Source: Epithemia pelagica (taxonomy: Eukaryota; Bacillariophyta; Bacillariophyceae; Surirellales; Surirellaceae). From it: DNA of 64,000 nt. Location of the stretch: positions 1,736,001-1,800,000 of the forward strand of contig OX337242.1 of assembly GCA_946965045.2 (NCBI GenBank). The letters are read 5' to 3'. The translations under genes were made by a program, and so were the position numbers. This document shows positions 33,205 through 43,113 of the stretch, piece after piece (positions within the stretch are counted from its first letter, which is position 1; each line of letters opens with the position of its first letter). The notes beneath the pieces were generated by a model. It worked only from the letters and a program-made list of their open reading frames with translations, was not told the origin of the DNA and ran no database searches.

Positions 33205-33677
33205 CCGGGTGACCGTTTAGACAGTCTAAAATATTTCGGGTCTAAAATAAATCTAAAAGTACTTTTAGACTGTATAAAATGTCTAAAACAGGGTCTAAAA
33301 TCTCACCGTGGTTTTGTATGGCGAAGTAATAACCCTAACCCTAGACAGACAGCTACCAGGAGCGAGCATTGTCTATGACAACACATCCAGAGGACCTCAT
33401 AGCTTCATCATCTAAGTTATTGGATGGTATGTATGACATTGTTGTTGCACTCTCTAAGCATGAGAGAGGATAACTGAGACCTTACTTTGTTCATTGAGAT
33501 GTCATTGAGATGAATGAGGCAGAACGGTCTCGTACTCACGCAGTGGTGGCGGCGCTACTGAAGGGTTAAGGTTAGGAGTCTAAAAATTTTATTTTAGACT
33601 CGACCTCTGTCTAAAATAATTATACCCTTTTAGACCGGGTCTAAAAGTGAGGGTATAATTAGACTCCGGTCACCCTG
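33205..33677. mobile_element. hAT-like MITE (non-autonomous), degraded
   Basis: The ends are inverted: GGGTGACCG at 33207-33215 and CGGTCACCC at 33667-33675. The right end reads CAGGGTGACCG outward, a hAT-style terminus, and the left has CC for CA. The flanks share GTTGG (33198-33202 and 33678-33682), compatible with a decayed 8-bp duplication. Both subterminal zones carry many copies of GTCTAAAA/TTTTAGAC in both orientations. Two interstitial telomere-like stretches are present: CCCTAACCCTA near 33331 and GGGTTAAGGTTAGG near 33565. No coding capacity. Confidence 0.6.
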
Positions 33678-34040
33678 GTTGGATACGAGCGACCAGGTGC
33701 GAGTGGAGGGGGTCTAGACTACACCAGGCCGGCGCGTTAGCGAACGGAAAGTAGAATACTTCCCGAAACCTAGGATGATAGATGAAAACTAAACTAGCCT
33801 TCACACTCTTTGCTGTTTCGGTTTTCTGATACACACCTACTAAGCCGTGTCTTTACCATCTGGTTCCGATTCCACCAAGGTTGCATCCGGAAGCTTTTTG
33901 AAATTTCGCCGCCAAGACGACGAGAATCGAAAAGCCGAAAGATCGAAAGATCTGGTGATCCTCCTCTTCCCTTCCCCCGCGGTAGCCTACAAGTCCAAGC
34001 CCAACAGCGAGTCCTTGTCCCTATTGCCCAATAGTTGAAG
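33678..34040. other. 5' flank of the Penelope-like gene
   Basis: This stretch contains no recognised domain. An open stretch (33810-34031) is in frame with the reverse transcriptase but separated from it by a TAG at 34032-34034, nine bases before the ATG. It could be an untranslated leader or a decayed N-terminus. Confidence 0.4.
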
Positions 34041-36347
34041 ATGAAGCTCTCCACCTTGTCCATCGCACCTCCTGTTGAAGACGTAGCCGAAGCGGGTACG
34101 ACCGGATCCGGCCAAGAGACGAATAACAACGACCTTAATCGCAGGGAGGAAAAACTGCGATTGCTGGTACAAAGCTTGGCCGAAGAAGTCTCGGAAAGGT
34201 TCGTGCCTGCCCCAACTGCAGACGAACGCACTGTTGATGCTATCAACGGCATCGGTGATTTCAAGACCCGTTGCCGATGGGCCGAGTTCTGGAGAAACGA
34301 TCACAAGGATCGAGTGGAAACGGAGCAAGCCGTCTGGGCGAGCTACTACCACAACAATCCAACACTTCTCTCAGACGCCCAATGGGACCGCTCCCTCATG
34401 GACCCAGAGTGGCAGTGGCCCGACCCCTTCTCGAAGAAGAACTACGAAGAAGAACTTGAAGAAGAAGAAAAGAACTTATTCACATCTGGTTTTATGAGCG
34501 GCGTGAAACCTGAACACAAAAAGAAGAGCGCCCCCATCGGTTCAAACGAACTCGAATGCTTCCTAAAGCAAGTTGAAGAGGCTATCATAGCTGAATCCTT
34601 AGCCAACAAGAAGAATCGAAACGAGAACAAACTCTCACTCGAGTTCAAGGACTTGCTAACCCAACTGAAAGAGCACGACATGGTCGTAATTCCAACGGAC
34701 AAAACCAACTCCTTTACAATTATGTCTACACGTCAATACGCAAAAGAGATCAAGATCCACCTCTCCAAAAGCGCCGTCAAAATCCCAAAATCCAAACTCA
34801 GCGAAATCGTTGAAAACTGCTACGCATTCCTGACCGAACTCGACCCCTACCTCTCCACCAACGAACGGAACTTCCTTAAGGAGAAAATCGAGTCGAAAGC
34901 AGTTCCCAATCCGAAAATCCTCGTTAAGAACCACAAAAAACAAAACGCCGATGGCACATTCCCAACCCGCCTAGTTGTCCCAGCAACGAATTTCACGGCC
35001 GGCTTCCCCAAAATTGGTTACCTTGGAATCAAACACCTCCTCGACAAACACGAAGTCGAGTATGGTTCCAAAAACATAATCCAATCATCCGATCTGAAAC
35101 AGAAACTGGAATCCCTCTCCTTCAACATGTCCAACTCCACAATTGTGTCGGTAGACGCCGAAGCTATGTACCCGTCCATAAAATTCCAACTAATTTATGA
35201 CGCGGTTCAATACTACGCTGAGGCTCTACCACCCGAGACACACAGGACAATCAACCTTTGTTTGGATCTAATCTTCTTTGGCATGACCAACACGATTATT
35301 GCATTCAAAGATGAATACTTCCTATACGACGGTGATCTAAAACCGGAGGAAAGGGGGCTCACGATTGGAGGGTACGAGTCAGCCTGGCTAGCCGACCTCG
35401 TTATTTCGTTCCTACTCGAAGCAACCTATGACGCCATGTTCGACCCGATGCACTACTTCGGGATCTACCGAGATGACGGTCTAGCCGTATTCAAAGGGAA
35501 ACAATCGACTGAAGGAGTTCAAAAGTGGATCGAAGCTTTTCAACAAGACATCAACGACATCGCTGGCAATGATTTCTTGAAATTCACCGCCACCATTTGG
35601 GATCCATTGAACGAACACAACCTGGACTCCATCACCAACAAATCAGTGTCAATTGAGAAAACACCAGCCTTTCCCTTCTTGGATATGGAAATGTTTTGGC
35701 ACAACAACGGAAAATTGGCCTACAAAGTCCATCTGAAACCGAACCAACAACTCAAATACCTCAACAGAGGTAGCGCTCACACCCCGGGATGCTTCAAAGC
35801 AATCCCAAACGGGGTGATGAAACGCCTGACGAAACTAACCTCGGTGGACGAAAGCAACCACGACTCCAGACTGGACGAACTCTACCCCGTCCATTTTGCA
35901 GCCCTGGAACACTCCAAGCTTGTCAAACCAAACTCAACCCCCACCCTAGGCGAACTAGCCAAGAAAATGGAATCGGAAAAACTGGACACGGCCTCACAAG
36001 CTCTCAAAAAACGACGCGAGAGAGACCGCAAACGAGCGATTTATTTTAAGATTGGGTATTCTGATTTTTGGAAGAAACCAATCCACAAGACGCTCAAGGA
36101 AATTAAAAGCCGGTTCCCGTCGTTGTCCTGGTTGAGGATCTCGATGTCCTATCACCGCTTCACCAACATCCGGGAGCACTTCCAGGGGGATCTCAACTCC
36201 AAGTTGAATGACGGCCTACGATCCTTGGACTTTGAGGATCTTGACTGTAACTGTCGGAACCGTGAAGATATCGCTGCCTCTAAGTATCCTCTGATTCACT
36301 TAGGGCCATGGACCGTTATTACAATGGTCATGGGATCCCGTCCATAA
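34041..36347 (+). CDS. Penelope-like reverse transcriptase, 3' end displaced by Copia-2 insertion
   Basis: About 740 residues come from the element itself; from 36270 the frame reads into the Copia-2 LTR and stops at 36345. Visible RT motifs are VIPTDKTNSF, PNPKILVKNHKK (template contact), VSVDAEAMYPSIKF (motif A, near 35150), RGLTIGGYESAWLADLVISF, YRDDGLAVF (motif C, near 35467) and AFPFLDMEMFWHNNGKLAYKV. The last block, followed by 'KYLNRGSAHTPGCFKAIPNGVMKRL', is the FLD...Y-x-K-P...K-x-I pattern of Penelope-like elements. No GIY-YIG endonuclease is in the visible frame. A Cys-rich DLDCNCRNRED closes the intact part. A coiled acidic stretch (EEELEEEEK) lies near residue 140. The class call rests on motif order. 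Confidence 0.7.
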   Translation: MKLSTLSIAPPVEDVAEAGTTGSGQETNNNDLNRREEKLRLLVQSLAEEVSERFVPAPTADERTVDAINGIGDFKTRCRWAEFWRNDHKDRVETEQAVWASYYHNNPTLLSDAQWDRSLMDPEWQWPDPFSKKNYEEELEEEEKNLFTSGFMSGVKPEHKKKSAPIGSNELECFLKQVEEAIIAESLANKKNRNENKLSLEFKDLLTQLKEHDMVVIPTDKTNSFTIMSTRQYAKEIKIHLSKSAVKIPKSKLSEIVENCYAFLTELDPYLSTNERNFLKEKIESKAVPNPKILVKNHKKQNADGTFPTRLVVPATNFTAGFPKIGYLGIKHLLDKHEVEYGSKNIIQSSDLKQKLESLSFNMSNSTIVSVDAEAMYPSIKFQLIYDAVQYYAEALPPETHRTINLCLDLIFFGMTNTIIAFKDEYFLYDGDLKPEERGLTIGGYESAWLADLVISFLLEATYDAMFDPMHYFGIYRDDGLAVFKGKQSTEGVQKWIEAFQQDINDIAGNDFLKFTATIWDPLNEHNLDSITNKSVSIEKTPAFPFLDMEMFWHNNGKLAYKVHLKPNQQLKYLNRGSAHTPGCFKAIPNGVMKRLTKLTSVDESNHDSRLDELYPVHFAALEHSKLVKPNSTPTLGELAKKMESEKLDTASQALKKRRERDRKRAIYFKIGYSDFWKKPIHKTLKEIKSRFPSLSWLRISMSYHRFTNIREHFQGDLNSKLNDGLRSLDFEDLDCNCRNREDIAASKYPLIHLGPWTVITMVMGSRP

Positions 36348-36519
36348 GAAAGACAATCGTTACATAGGCATCGTCGCCTGGATCCATCGTTCGTCGTTTT
36401 GCATTTTGTGAAAGGCGGTTCGATGATGCGTTGGGCCTAATGGAGTCATGAGGTTTGCGTCTGCGGTCCCCCAAGGTCCCCATCGGTTACATATGCCCGC
36501 ATGTACAATATTCGAACAC
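36267..36519 (-). repeat. Copia-2 3' LTR
   Basis: This matches 42150-42402 over 253 bp with two differences. On the element's strand it begins GTGTTCGAATATTG after the purine tract GTGAGGGA. Its far end provides the artificial C-terminus of the interrupted reverse transcriptase. Confidence 0.85.
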
Positions 36520-36544
36520 TCCCTCACGCAGCGTGAAAGTCTGA

Positions 36545-39500
36545 CTACCAGCTCATAATACGCGTGCGATTCCGCTTGAAGGTCTCTTTATCCAGTGCTT
36601 TGGTTAAAATATCCGCGGTCTGCAACTCCGTATCGCAAGGGAGGATCGTAATCTCTTTCTTCTCTACGTAGGACTTGAAATGAAATAGCTTGGTACAGAG
36701 GTATCGGGTGCGTGGTCGATACTTATAGACCGTAACCAATTCGTAAGCTCCGTTATTGTCTTCAAAAGCTCGACAATGTACTCTGGGTTGTGTCGACAGC
36801 ACAGGGAAGCCGAGCGATTTCATCTCCTTCGTAATGTTCATAAGTGGGATGACTGTACGCAATGAAGTAGAGAGACTGATAATTTCCGCTTCCGTTGTGG
36901 ACAGTGCAATCTCGGACTGTAACTTTGATGCCCACACTATGGGACAGCCTCCATAAAAGATGACATATCCGGAACGGGATCGGGCCATGTCTGATCGTGG
37001 TGTATCTGTCTTGTTGAAGTCGCCACAAAAATCGGCATCGGCATAAACGTCAAAATTTTCTTTGTCCGGTGGTTTGAGCACTAGTCCTCGTGATCGTGTA
37101 CCAGCGAGGTAGCGCCCAATCTGCTTTAATGCTCGTCCGTGTACCTGCTTTGGATTCGCGGAAAAGCGTGCACATTGATGTACTGCGTAGGATATATCAG
37201 GTCGTGTACTTTTCTCGAGGAAATTCAGTTTCCCGATGACCGAGCGATAGTTGAAGTGTCCATCAAAGGGGTCCCCATCATCATCGGCGCGCATCTTCAC
37301 TGTGGTTGCTGCCGGCACGTCGCGAGTATTCGTGTCCGCTGGTAACCGCAGGTCATCAAGGATAGCGTCGATCAGGCAAGTCTGGGAGAGGTGAAGATGT
37401 CCGGTCTCTTGTTTTGTAATGTTGACCCCAAGAAAATCTTCTACCCTGTCTTCATACGTAATCTTAAGCCCAATGTCCTGCATCTGAGTGATGATGTCGT
37501 CGAGTTCTTGTGGATCAGGCCCTGTCAAGATGGAGTCGTCTGTGTACAAGATATAGAGGCTGCGTCCTTTGTAGAAGACACATTCATCATGATCACTCTG
37601 TTTGAATCCCACTTGCTCCAATTGCTGTACCAGGTGTTTATTCCAGAGATCAGGCCCTGTCAAGATGGAGTCGTCTGTGTACAAGATATAGAGGCTGCGT
37701 CCTTTGTAGAAGACACATTCATCATGATCACTCTGTTTGAATCCCACTTGCTCCAATTGCTGTACCAGGTGTTTATTCCAGACACGCGCAGCCTGTTTCT
37801 GGCCGTAGTAATTCCGCTTAATCTTGAGAACAAAATCTTTGGCTCGTTGTTCTCCGGTCGTGTCGAATGTAAACCCTCTAGGTGCCTCCACGTACATATT
37901 AGTTTCTGCCACGGCTTGAGTATAGGCGAGGACATAGTCTATCTGCTTCATTGCCCATCCTTGCGAAATAGCCGTTGTTAAGACATAGCGGACCACAGGC
38001 CATTGGACCACGGGAGCATAAGTCTCCCAATAGTTCACTCCTTTGGTCTGTCTTGATCCATCAAATGCCAAGCGTGACTTCCATTTATAGATTTCACCCG
38101 TCTGCAGTTTCCGCTTCCGGACACAACTCCATACTGCTCTAGTCACATAGCTACCCGGTGGTATATCTTGTCGTCGGACCACTTCCCAGAGACCGTTTGC
38201 GGTGTGATCCTGGACCTCCTTTTGGGCAGCCTTGATAAATTCCAATCGATCTGGTTGTCGCATGGCTTCGTGCCAATACATGACATCTGGATTTGCTTGG
38301 GCCTGTGCGGTCATGGAGATCAACCCAGGTAACGTCACTGCCAGCTCACCTAGAGGATCTAGGTCGTCGCCCAAAGAATCCATATAGTCTTGATATCGCA
38401 TAGTTGGTTTGGGTTGTCGTTGTGACCTGCGGATTCCAAAGGCTCCCTCATTTGTCGGCTGGATTAGCTCTTCATTGTCGACTGGTAACGGAACTATAGG
38501 TGGCTCCTCTAGGGTAGAATTGTGATCTACCTCCCTCATTTGTGAGGGTAGTGAGGGTAGTTGAGAGTCACGTGCGTCGGTAGTGTGGTGATCTGGTTGG
38601 GACTGATCCATGGTTTTACCCTTTCGGAACCCGGCCTTCTGCTGCCAATAGGAGACAGGTTGTGCTTCCCCGAAACTACGTCGCATAGTCTCAAAACGGT
38701 CATCGTACTGAACGTGAAATTGTGGGGAAGATAAACCGGAGGACAATGAGAGCATAAGCCCCACGGTTCTTGAGTGTTGGGCAGAGTATCCCAAGAAGAT
38801 ACCAACCCGAGAGCGTTCCGACCATTTGGGAATCCCTTTTCCTGATTGTAGGGCATTGTCTAGGACATAACTTGGACATCCAAATGTGTGCGCATGTCGC
38901 AGGTTGAATCGTGCTGGGGAACCAGAGAAGAGTTCCAAAGGCGTCGTATTCTTATGTTTCGCCATAGGTGCAGAGTTGAAGATATCCGATGCATAGCGTA
39001 CTGCATAGGGCCAGAGGTTCGGAGTAATAGCAGAGGGCCATCGACGATGTGCATGGAGTAGCATCGTCCGTGCTGAATCTTGTAGGTCCCTTATGCGCCT
39101 CTCAGCCATACCGCTCTGAAAATGCGCGTTGACTCCGCTGAACGTCAAGCGTGTCCTTTGTCTCTTACTGCTTTGCGGAATTGGTTGTCAGCAAAAATGC
39201 CGTTGTCTGCATGATAGTGCATGATTGCGACCCCGTGCGTATCCGCCCATGCTTCAAATCGCTCCTTTGCTTCGATGGTATCCGCAGCCGACGTTGATCG
39301 TTGTAGGTGGACGTACCCTATACCAGAGTAGTGGTCCACGAAAACAGTCGCTACCCGATATCTATCGCGTGTTGGAATACCTCGTAAGTGGGCAATATAT
39401 CCTGGTGTTGTCGATATGAGTTGGTCGACCGATACACATTGACCTGGACGAGTCATAACGTCCAGTGTACCCCTTGTACCTTTCACTCGCCATGGTTTCT

Positions 39501-40686
39501 TCGTCGCTTTCCCGTACATACAGGCTGTACATGCTGGAACAGCGCATGAACCGAGTCGCTTGGGCAATTCACCTCGTCGTGCCATTTCTTGAATCTTAGC
39601 AAATGACAGATGGCCGAGACGATGATGAACGCGTAGGAGTTCGACCGTCGGGTTTTCGATTCCCACTTCTTCTTCATTTGGGATCACATGTACCACTTTT
39701 TCATCTTCGAAGAGAAAATCCGTGGTGATGGGCTGATCCCGTTGCGGAAAATACTGTTCATTGTGCTCGTCATCCATGTCAAGTTCTACATCGTTGGATT
39801 CTTGTTCTATCTGGGCGCTTGGTGAGTTCTCGTTGATGCTTTCGTCATCCTCGATCAGATTTGCATGGCTAACGATCGGTGGATTCTCATCTTCTTCCTC
39901 CGGTGTTGCATGTACTTTGCAGCAGAAAGCATGGAACTTGAGCATACCAGTTGCAGTGTACAGCTGTCCCACATTCGTTCCTCTTCGATTGAGCGGGATG
40001 CTTCTCGTGTATTCGCGTTGGTTCCATTCGAGAATTATGTTGTCAGCTGTGGTGATGCAGCGAGTGCCGTCTGGATTTGGCTTGTGGTCTTTGGCTACTT
40101 GTGCCCAGTGTTGGGGGGAGAAAAGTCTGTTGGAGGTCGATGGTATGTAGAATGATCGAGGCAGGACGAGTGTATGGATGGCACCGTTGTCGTCTTCGAA
40201 GTGCCACTTGATCGTCGTGGAGTAGATTTCCGTTTTGAACAATCCTGCAATGCCCTTGATCTTTCTTCTTACGGGCTGGATTGCTGTTATGCAGTCGGTG
40301 ATATCGTTTGTGATGGACGATGTTGCACAGTTGTCAACAAACACGGGCTGGCTATCGGAGTCGAACTTGACTTGATGTGCTGCGGCTGGTTTACCTGTTA
40401 TCGGAGCTGCGAGTATTGTTGCCATGCATAACATTCGCATTGTTTGTCTATTCCATCTTGGTTTCCTTGTTTGTCGTCGTATACTGTTGCTATTGCATGT
40501 TGGTGTTAGAAACCATAGCTTAGGCCACAGACTCGTCTTGTCATCTTGGGAAGGGTTAGCCGACCTAGCATCATCATCACTATATACTAGGACAGACATG
40601 TAGAGGATTGTTGTCACTAGTAATATATAGATGAGCTGCTCGACCGTCTTGTAGAACAGCCCGAGGAATGACCTCGGGTCTCGTTG
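36545..40686 (-). CDS. pol: Copia-2 Pol, frameshifted and with duplicated RT active site
   Basis: The first segment (40686-39145) is in the gag frame directly after its TGA. It has a protease motif VDNCATSSIT (about 40340), an integrase zinc finger HHRLGHLSF...CAVPACTACMYGKA (HHCC), and the first acids in VSVDQL and FVDHYSGIGYVHL. The segment ends GHA-stop; one base back the frame continues LTFSGVNAHFQSGMAERRIRD (39147 down), so one base appears lost. The second segment to 36545 holds the GFKQSDHDECVFYKGRSLY and YTDDSILTGPD RT motifs twice, and then RNase H (DVYADADFCGDF, LSTTEAEIISLS). The duplication is a 135-bp in-frame tandem copy. These defects suggest an inactive polyprotein. Confidence 0.85.
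37513..37782 (-). repeat. 135-bp in-frame tandem duplication inside the Copia-2 RT
   Basis: Units 37513-37647 and 37648-37782 appear identical. Each encodes 45 residues that include the catalytic YTDD, so the predicted RT carries two active-site motifs in a row. Confidence 0.88.
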
Positions 40687-41926
40687 TCACTCCTCGTCAG
40701 AAGATTCTTCTTGAGCCGGTAGATCAGCTAGAGCACTCGCGAGGCGAAGGGCAGGAGTCGTACCATCATTGTTCTTCTCGGCATGAGCTACATCATAGGC
40801 CTTCTTTTTCTCTCCGGTTAGGCCCCGTCCGTTGCACGTGTCGGAAGTGTGTTTCTTGTTGAGTGACCATTTTTCATGCCACTTACACCAATAATACATT
40901 TTTCCGTTGACCTCTTTTACTTCTGGGCCTCCCTCATGTGGCCCAATGGTGAGCCACGATTCTTTTGCTGATTCTTTGGTCTTTTGCTCGCCCTGTTTGG
41001 ATCCCTTGGTCGTGGACAGCGGGGCTGTTTTTCCTTTCTCCATCTTCTTGACTTTGGCCTCAAGGGCAATAATCTTCTGGTCACGTTCGGACAGAGCCTG
41101 CCATTTCTTCGCTTCTACCAGGCCTTGGTACTTGAGACGGGCCCAATCCATGAGTTGCGTCGCCGAGAGATTCGGAGAATCTCCTTCTTTGTATGCGTTC
41201 TTTCGACGACGGATCATCTCCAAGAAGTTCTCATCACTCACAGTCTCATAGGCTTTGAAAAGGTTCGGGAGTAAGTCCAGCGTTCGTTCACCGCGGGCAT
41301 GCAAACCTTGAAGAGTAGCCTTCACATATGAGTTGAACTTGATGATGTCACCGTTGAAGTCTGCAATATGAATATGCAGATCGGACAAGCACTGGCGAAG
41401 TACCATCACGGTCGCCTCGGTATCCACATACGCGAGGGAAATGATCACTTTGAGAAGGAGTGGACTACTGCCAACGTCGTCGATATTAAAGTCTTCGCGT
41501 CGTAGATTTACTTGCGCCTTCGCATCTTCGTTGAGCGACGCCATCAAACACATGTAGGACATAAAGGAATTCTGAGAAATCCTGTTCTGCCCGATGAAAC
41601 TATCGACGTAGGTGCGAACCTGGGCAAGCGAGACACGACCGTAGGCTTGAGTCAACAGATGCGTAGGTGCTGGTGGCGGTGCTAGTCCAGCCACCGGAGG
41701 AACCACAATGTGTTCGGGAATGGAAAAGGTGCTGGTCCAAGACTGTTCGACGATCCGATCTTGGAATGAGTCGAGAAAAGTCTTCAGCCCTTCCGCGTGG
41801 AGATCGTAGAGATCACCACCGTCAAAGAGTCCAGTCGTTGCCTGCTTGTAGAGCTTTGCTCCAGAGGTTTGCTAAGTTCACGACGTTGTTCGCGTTTGCG
41901 TTAGCGGGAGAGATTGCGAAAGCCAT
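40687..41926 (-). CDS. gag: Copia-2 Gag, one apparent frameshift near the N-terminus
   Basis: The main frame ends at TGA (40687-40689) and is open back to a stop near 41877 (339 residues after the GTG at 41706, plus about 56 upstream). The only upstream ATG (41926, MAFAISPANANANNVVNLANL) is in another frame. One lost base around 41870 would join it to QTSGAKLYKQATTGLFDGGD. The body is helical. Near the C-terminus YWCKWHEKWSLNKKHTSDTC is a zinc-knuckle-like C/H/H/C cluster, followed by an acidic end (AQEESSDEE). After the TGA the same frame stays open for 23 codons into Pol, as in Copia-1. Confidence 0.75.
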
Positions 41927-42152
41927 GGCAGACGATGGACGTGTGCTGTCTAAAGCGCAGAGGAAGCGTGTTGTTTTCCTTACTAGCGAGTAAAGAAAAG
42001 GACTCTTGTTGCAAAATTGTGTGTCTACGGTGTTAGGTTCTACGTCTCCGTCCCCAACTGTCGTCGATGCGTTGAATCGTTGATGGAGACGTTGTGTCAC
42101 CAATTTGGGCGACAAGATTTGTTATGGACGGGCCTGCCGCCGTTCGTGGGAT
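41927..42152 (-). other. Copia-2 5' leader
   Basis: Noncoding region between the 5' LTR and the gag start. I could not match a standard tRNA-Met primer site next to the LTR. It contains the 68-bp segment at 41969-42036 that recurs at 23168-23235. Confidence 0.6.
41969..42036. repeat. 68-bp segment shared with 23168-23235
   Basis: Identical to the intergenic copy 18.8 kb upstream. It lies just before the Copia-2 gag start and is not part of the LTR. Confidence 0.85.
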
Positions 42153-42402
42153 ATTGCTGCCTCTAAGTATCCTCTGATTCACTTAGGGCCATGGACCGTT
42201 ATTACAATGGTCATGGGATCCCGTCCATAAGAAAGACAATCGTTACATAGGCATCGTCGCCTGGATCCATCGTTCGTCATTTTGCATTTTGTGAAAGGCG
42301 GTTCGATGATGCGTTGGGCCTAATGGAGTCATGAGGTTTGCGTCTGCGGTCCCCCAAGGTCCCCATCGGTTACATATGCCCGCATGTACAATATTCGAAC
42401 AC
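42150..42402 (-). repeat. Copia-2 5' LTR
   Basis: Partner of 36267-36519 (two differences). It is followed on the plus strand by GAGAT and then by the continuing Penelope-like frame. Confidence 0.85.
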
Positions 42403-42407
42403 GAGAT

Positions 42408-42520
42408 GGGTCACGACTCACACGACGAGAGAAGAAGCAACTTTGCTCCATCACAGCTCTCTGGAACACCACCGATATCTGCAACCAAGGTTCATTTTTC
42501 GGGTCAGCCCCAATCCCGAT
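42408..42520 (+). pseudogene. Displaced piece of the Penelope-like RT C-terminus
   Basis: GGG TCA CGA CTC... continues the frame that stops being native at 36269. It is open to the hAT insertion, includes two Cys (QLCSITALWNTTDIC), and resumes after the hAT at 49239. Confidence 0.5.
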
Positions 42521-42536
42521 CAGGGTTGTGAAGTAC

Positions 42537-43113
42537 GCACACTAGCACCAACTACTTGCAGTCTATACTTTAAGTATGGTTCAACCTGTACAATGTACTT
42601 GCTTACTACTACTTTAAGTACATCTAATCAGTGGCTGTACTTCATTTCATATACTTATTCAGTTTTACGTCACTCCAGATTAATGTATGTACTTTACTTT
42701 TGATTAGTACATGTTTCATTAGAGCTCTACTTACTTGACTTAGCCTAAGTACATCTACCAGACACATGTCAGGTACTTACATTACCGTAAGTACATTTGC
42801 ACGATACCATTCACCTTCCTTACTTTCTCTACAAGTCAAGTACCCTTATACATCACGTCTATGTACTTAGAGACAATCATAAGTACATACTTTTAAGTAC
42901 CCAAGTACATACTTTAAGTCGTTACTTTCCACTTACCAGTAGGTATCATATCATAATCCCCATCACTCTAAGAGCACACATTTAGCTAGTAGACCAGTAA
43001 CACCAATCCAACCTAACGCTCACTCACACCATACAGCATACAGCCGGTCATCACAAAGCAGCACTCACTATTCATCATTCTCCCTTTTTGTTGTTGAAGA
43101 AGAAATCAACACC
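42537..43113. repeat. hAT left subterminal zone with AAGTAC/GTACTT array
   Basis: About a dozen AAGTAC or GTACTT hexamers lie in both orientations between 42531 and 42920, often inside TTTAAGTACAT. Such subterminal repeats are typical hAT transposase-binding sites (family knowledge). The last 150 bp before the glycosylase gene should hold its promoter. Confidence 0.8.

Larger units (their letters stand above)
36270..42402 (-). mobile_element. Copia-2: CoDi-like LTR retrotransposon inserted in the Penelope-like gene
   Basis: The repeat units are 36267-36519 and 42150-42402 (253 bp, two differences seen, at 36272/42155 and one G/A in the TCGTCGTTTTGC region). Flanks AAGAT (36265-36269) and GAGAT (42403-42407) are a plausible 5-bp target duplication with one change. 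Read on the minus strand the order is LTR, leader, gag, TGA, protease, integrase, RT, RNase H, purine tract GTGAGGGA, LTR. The element has at least two frame changes and an RT duplication, so it is probably not autonomous despite its young LTRs. Confidence 0.88.

Noticed and set aside
33329-33346. Telomere repeat / chromosome end
   Set aside because: Only two CCCTAA units inside a MITE-like element, with coding sequence on both sides.
36270-36347. Native C-terminus of the Penelope-like RT
   Set aside because: The last 25 codons are LTR sequence that recurs at 42153 onward, so they are an artefact of insertion.
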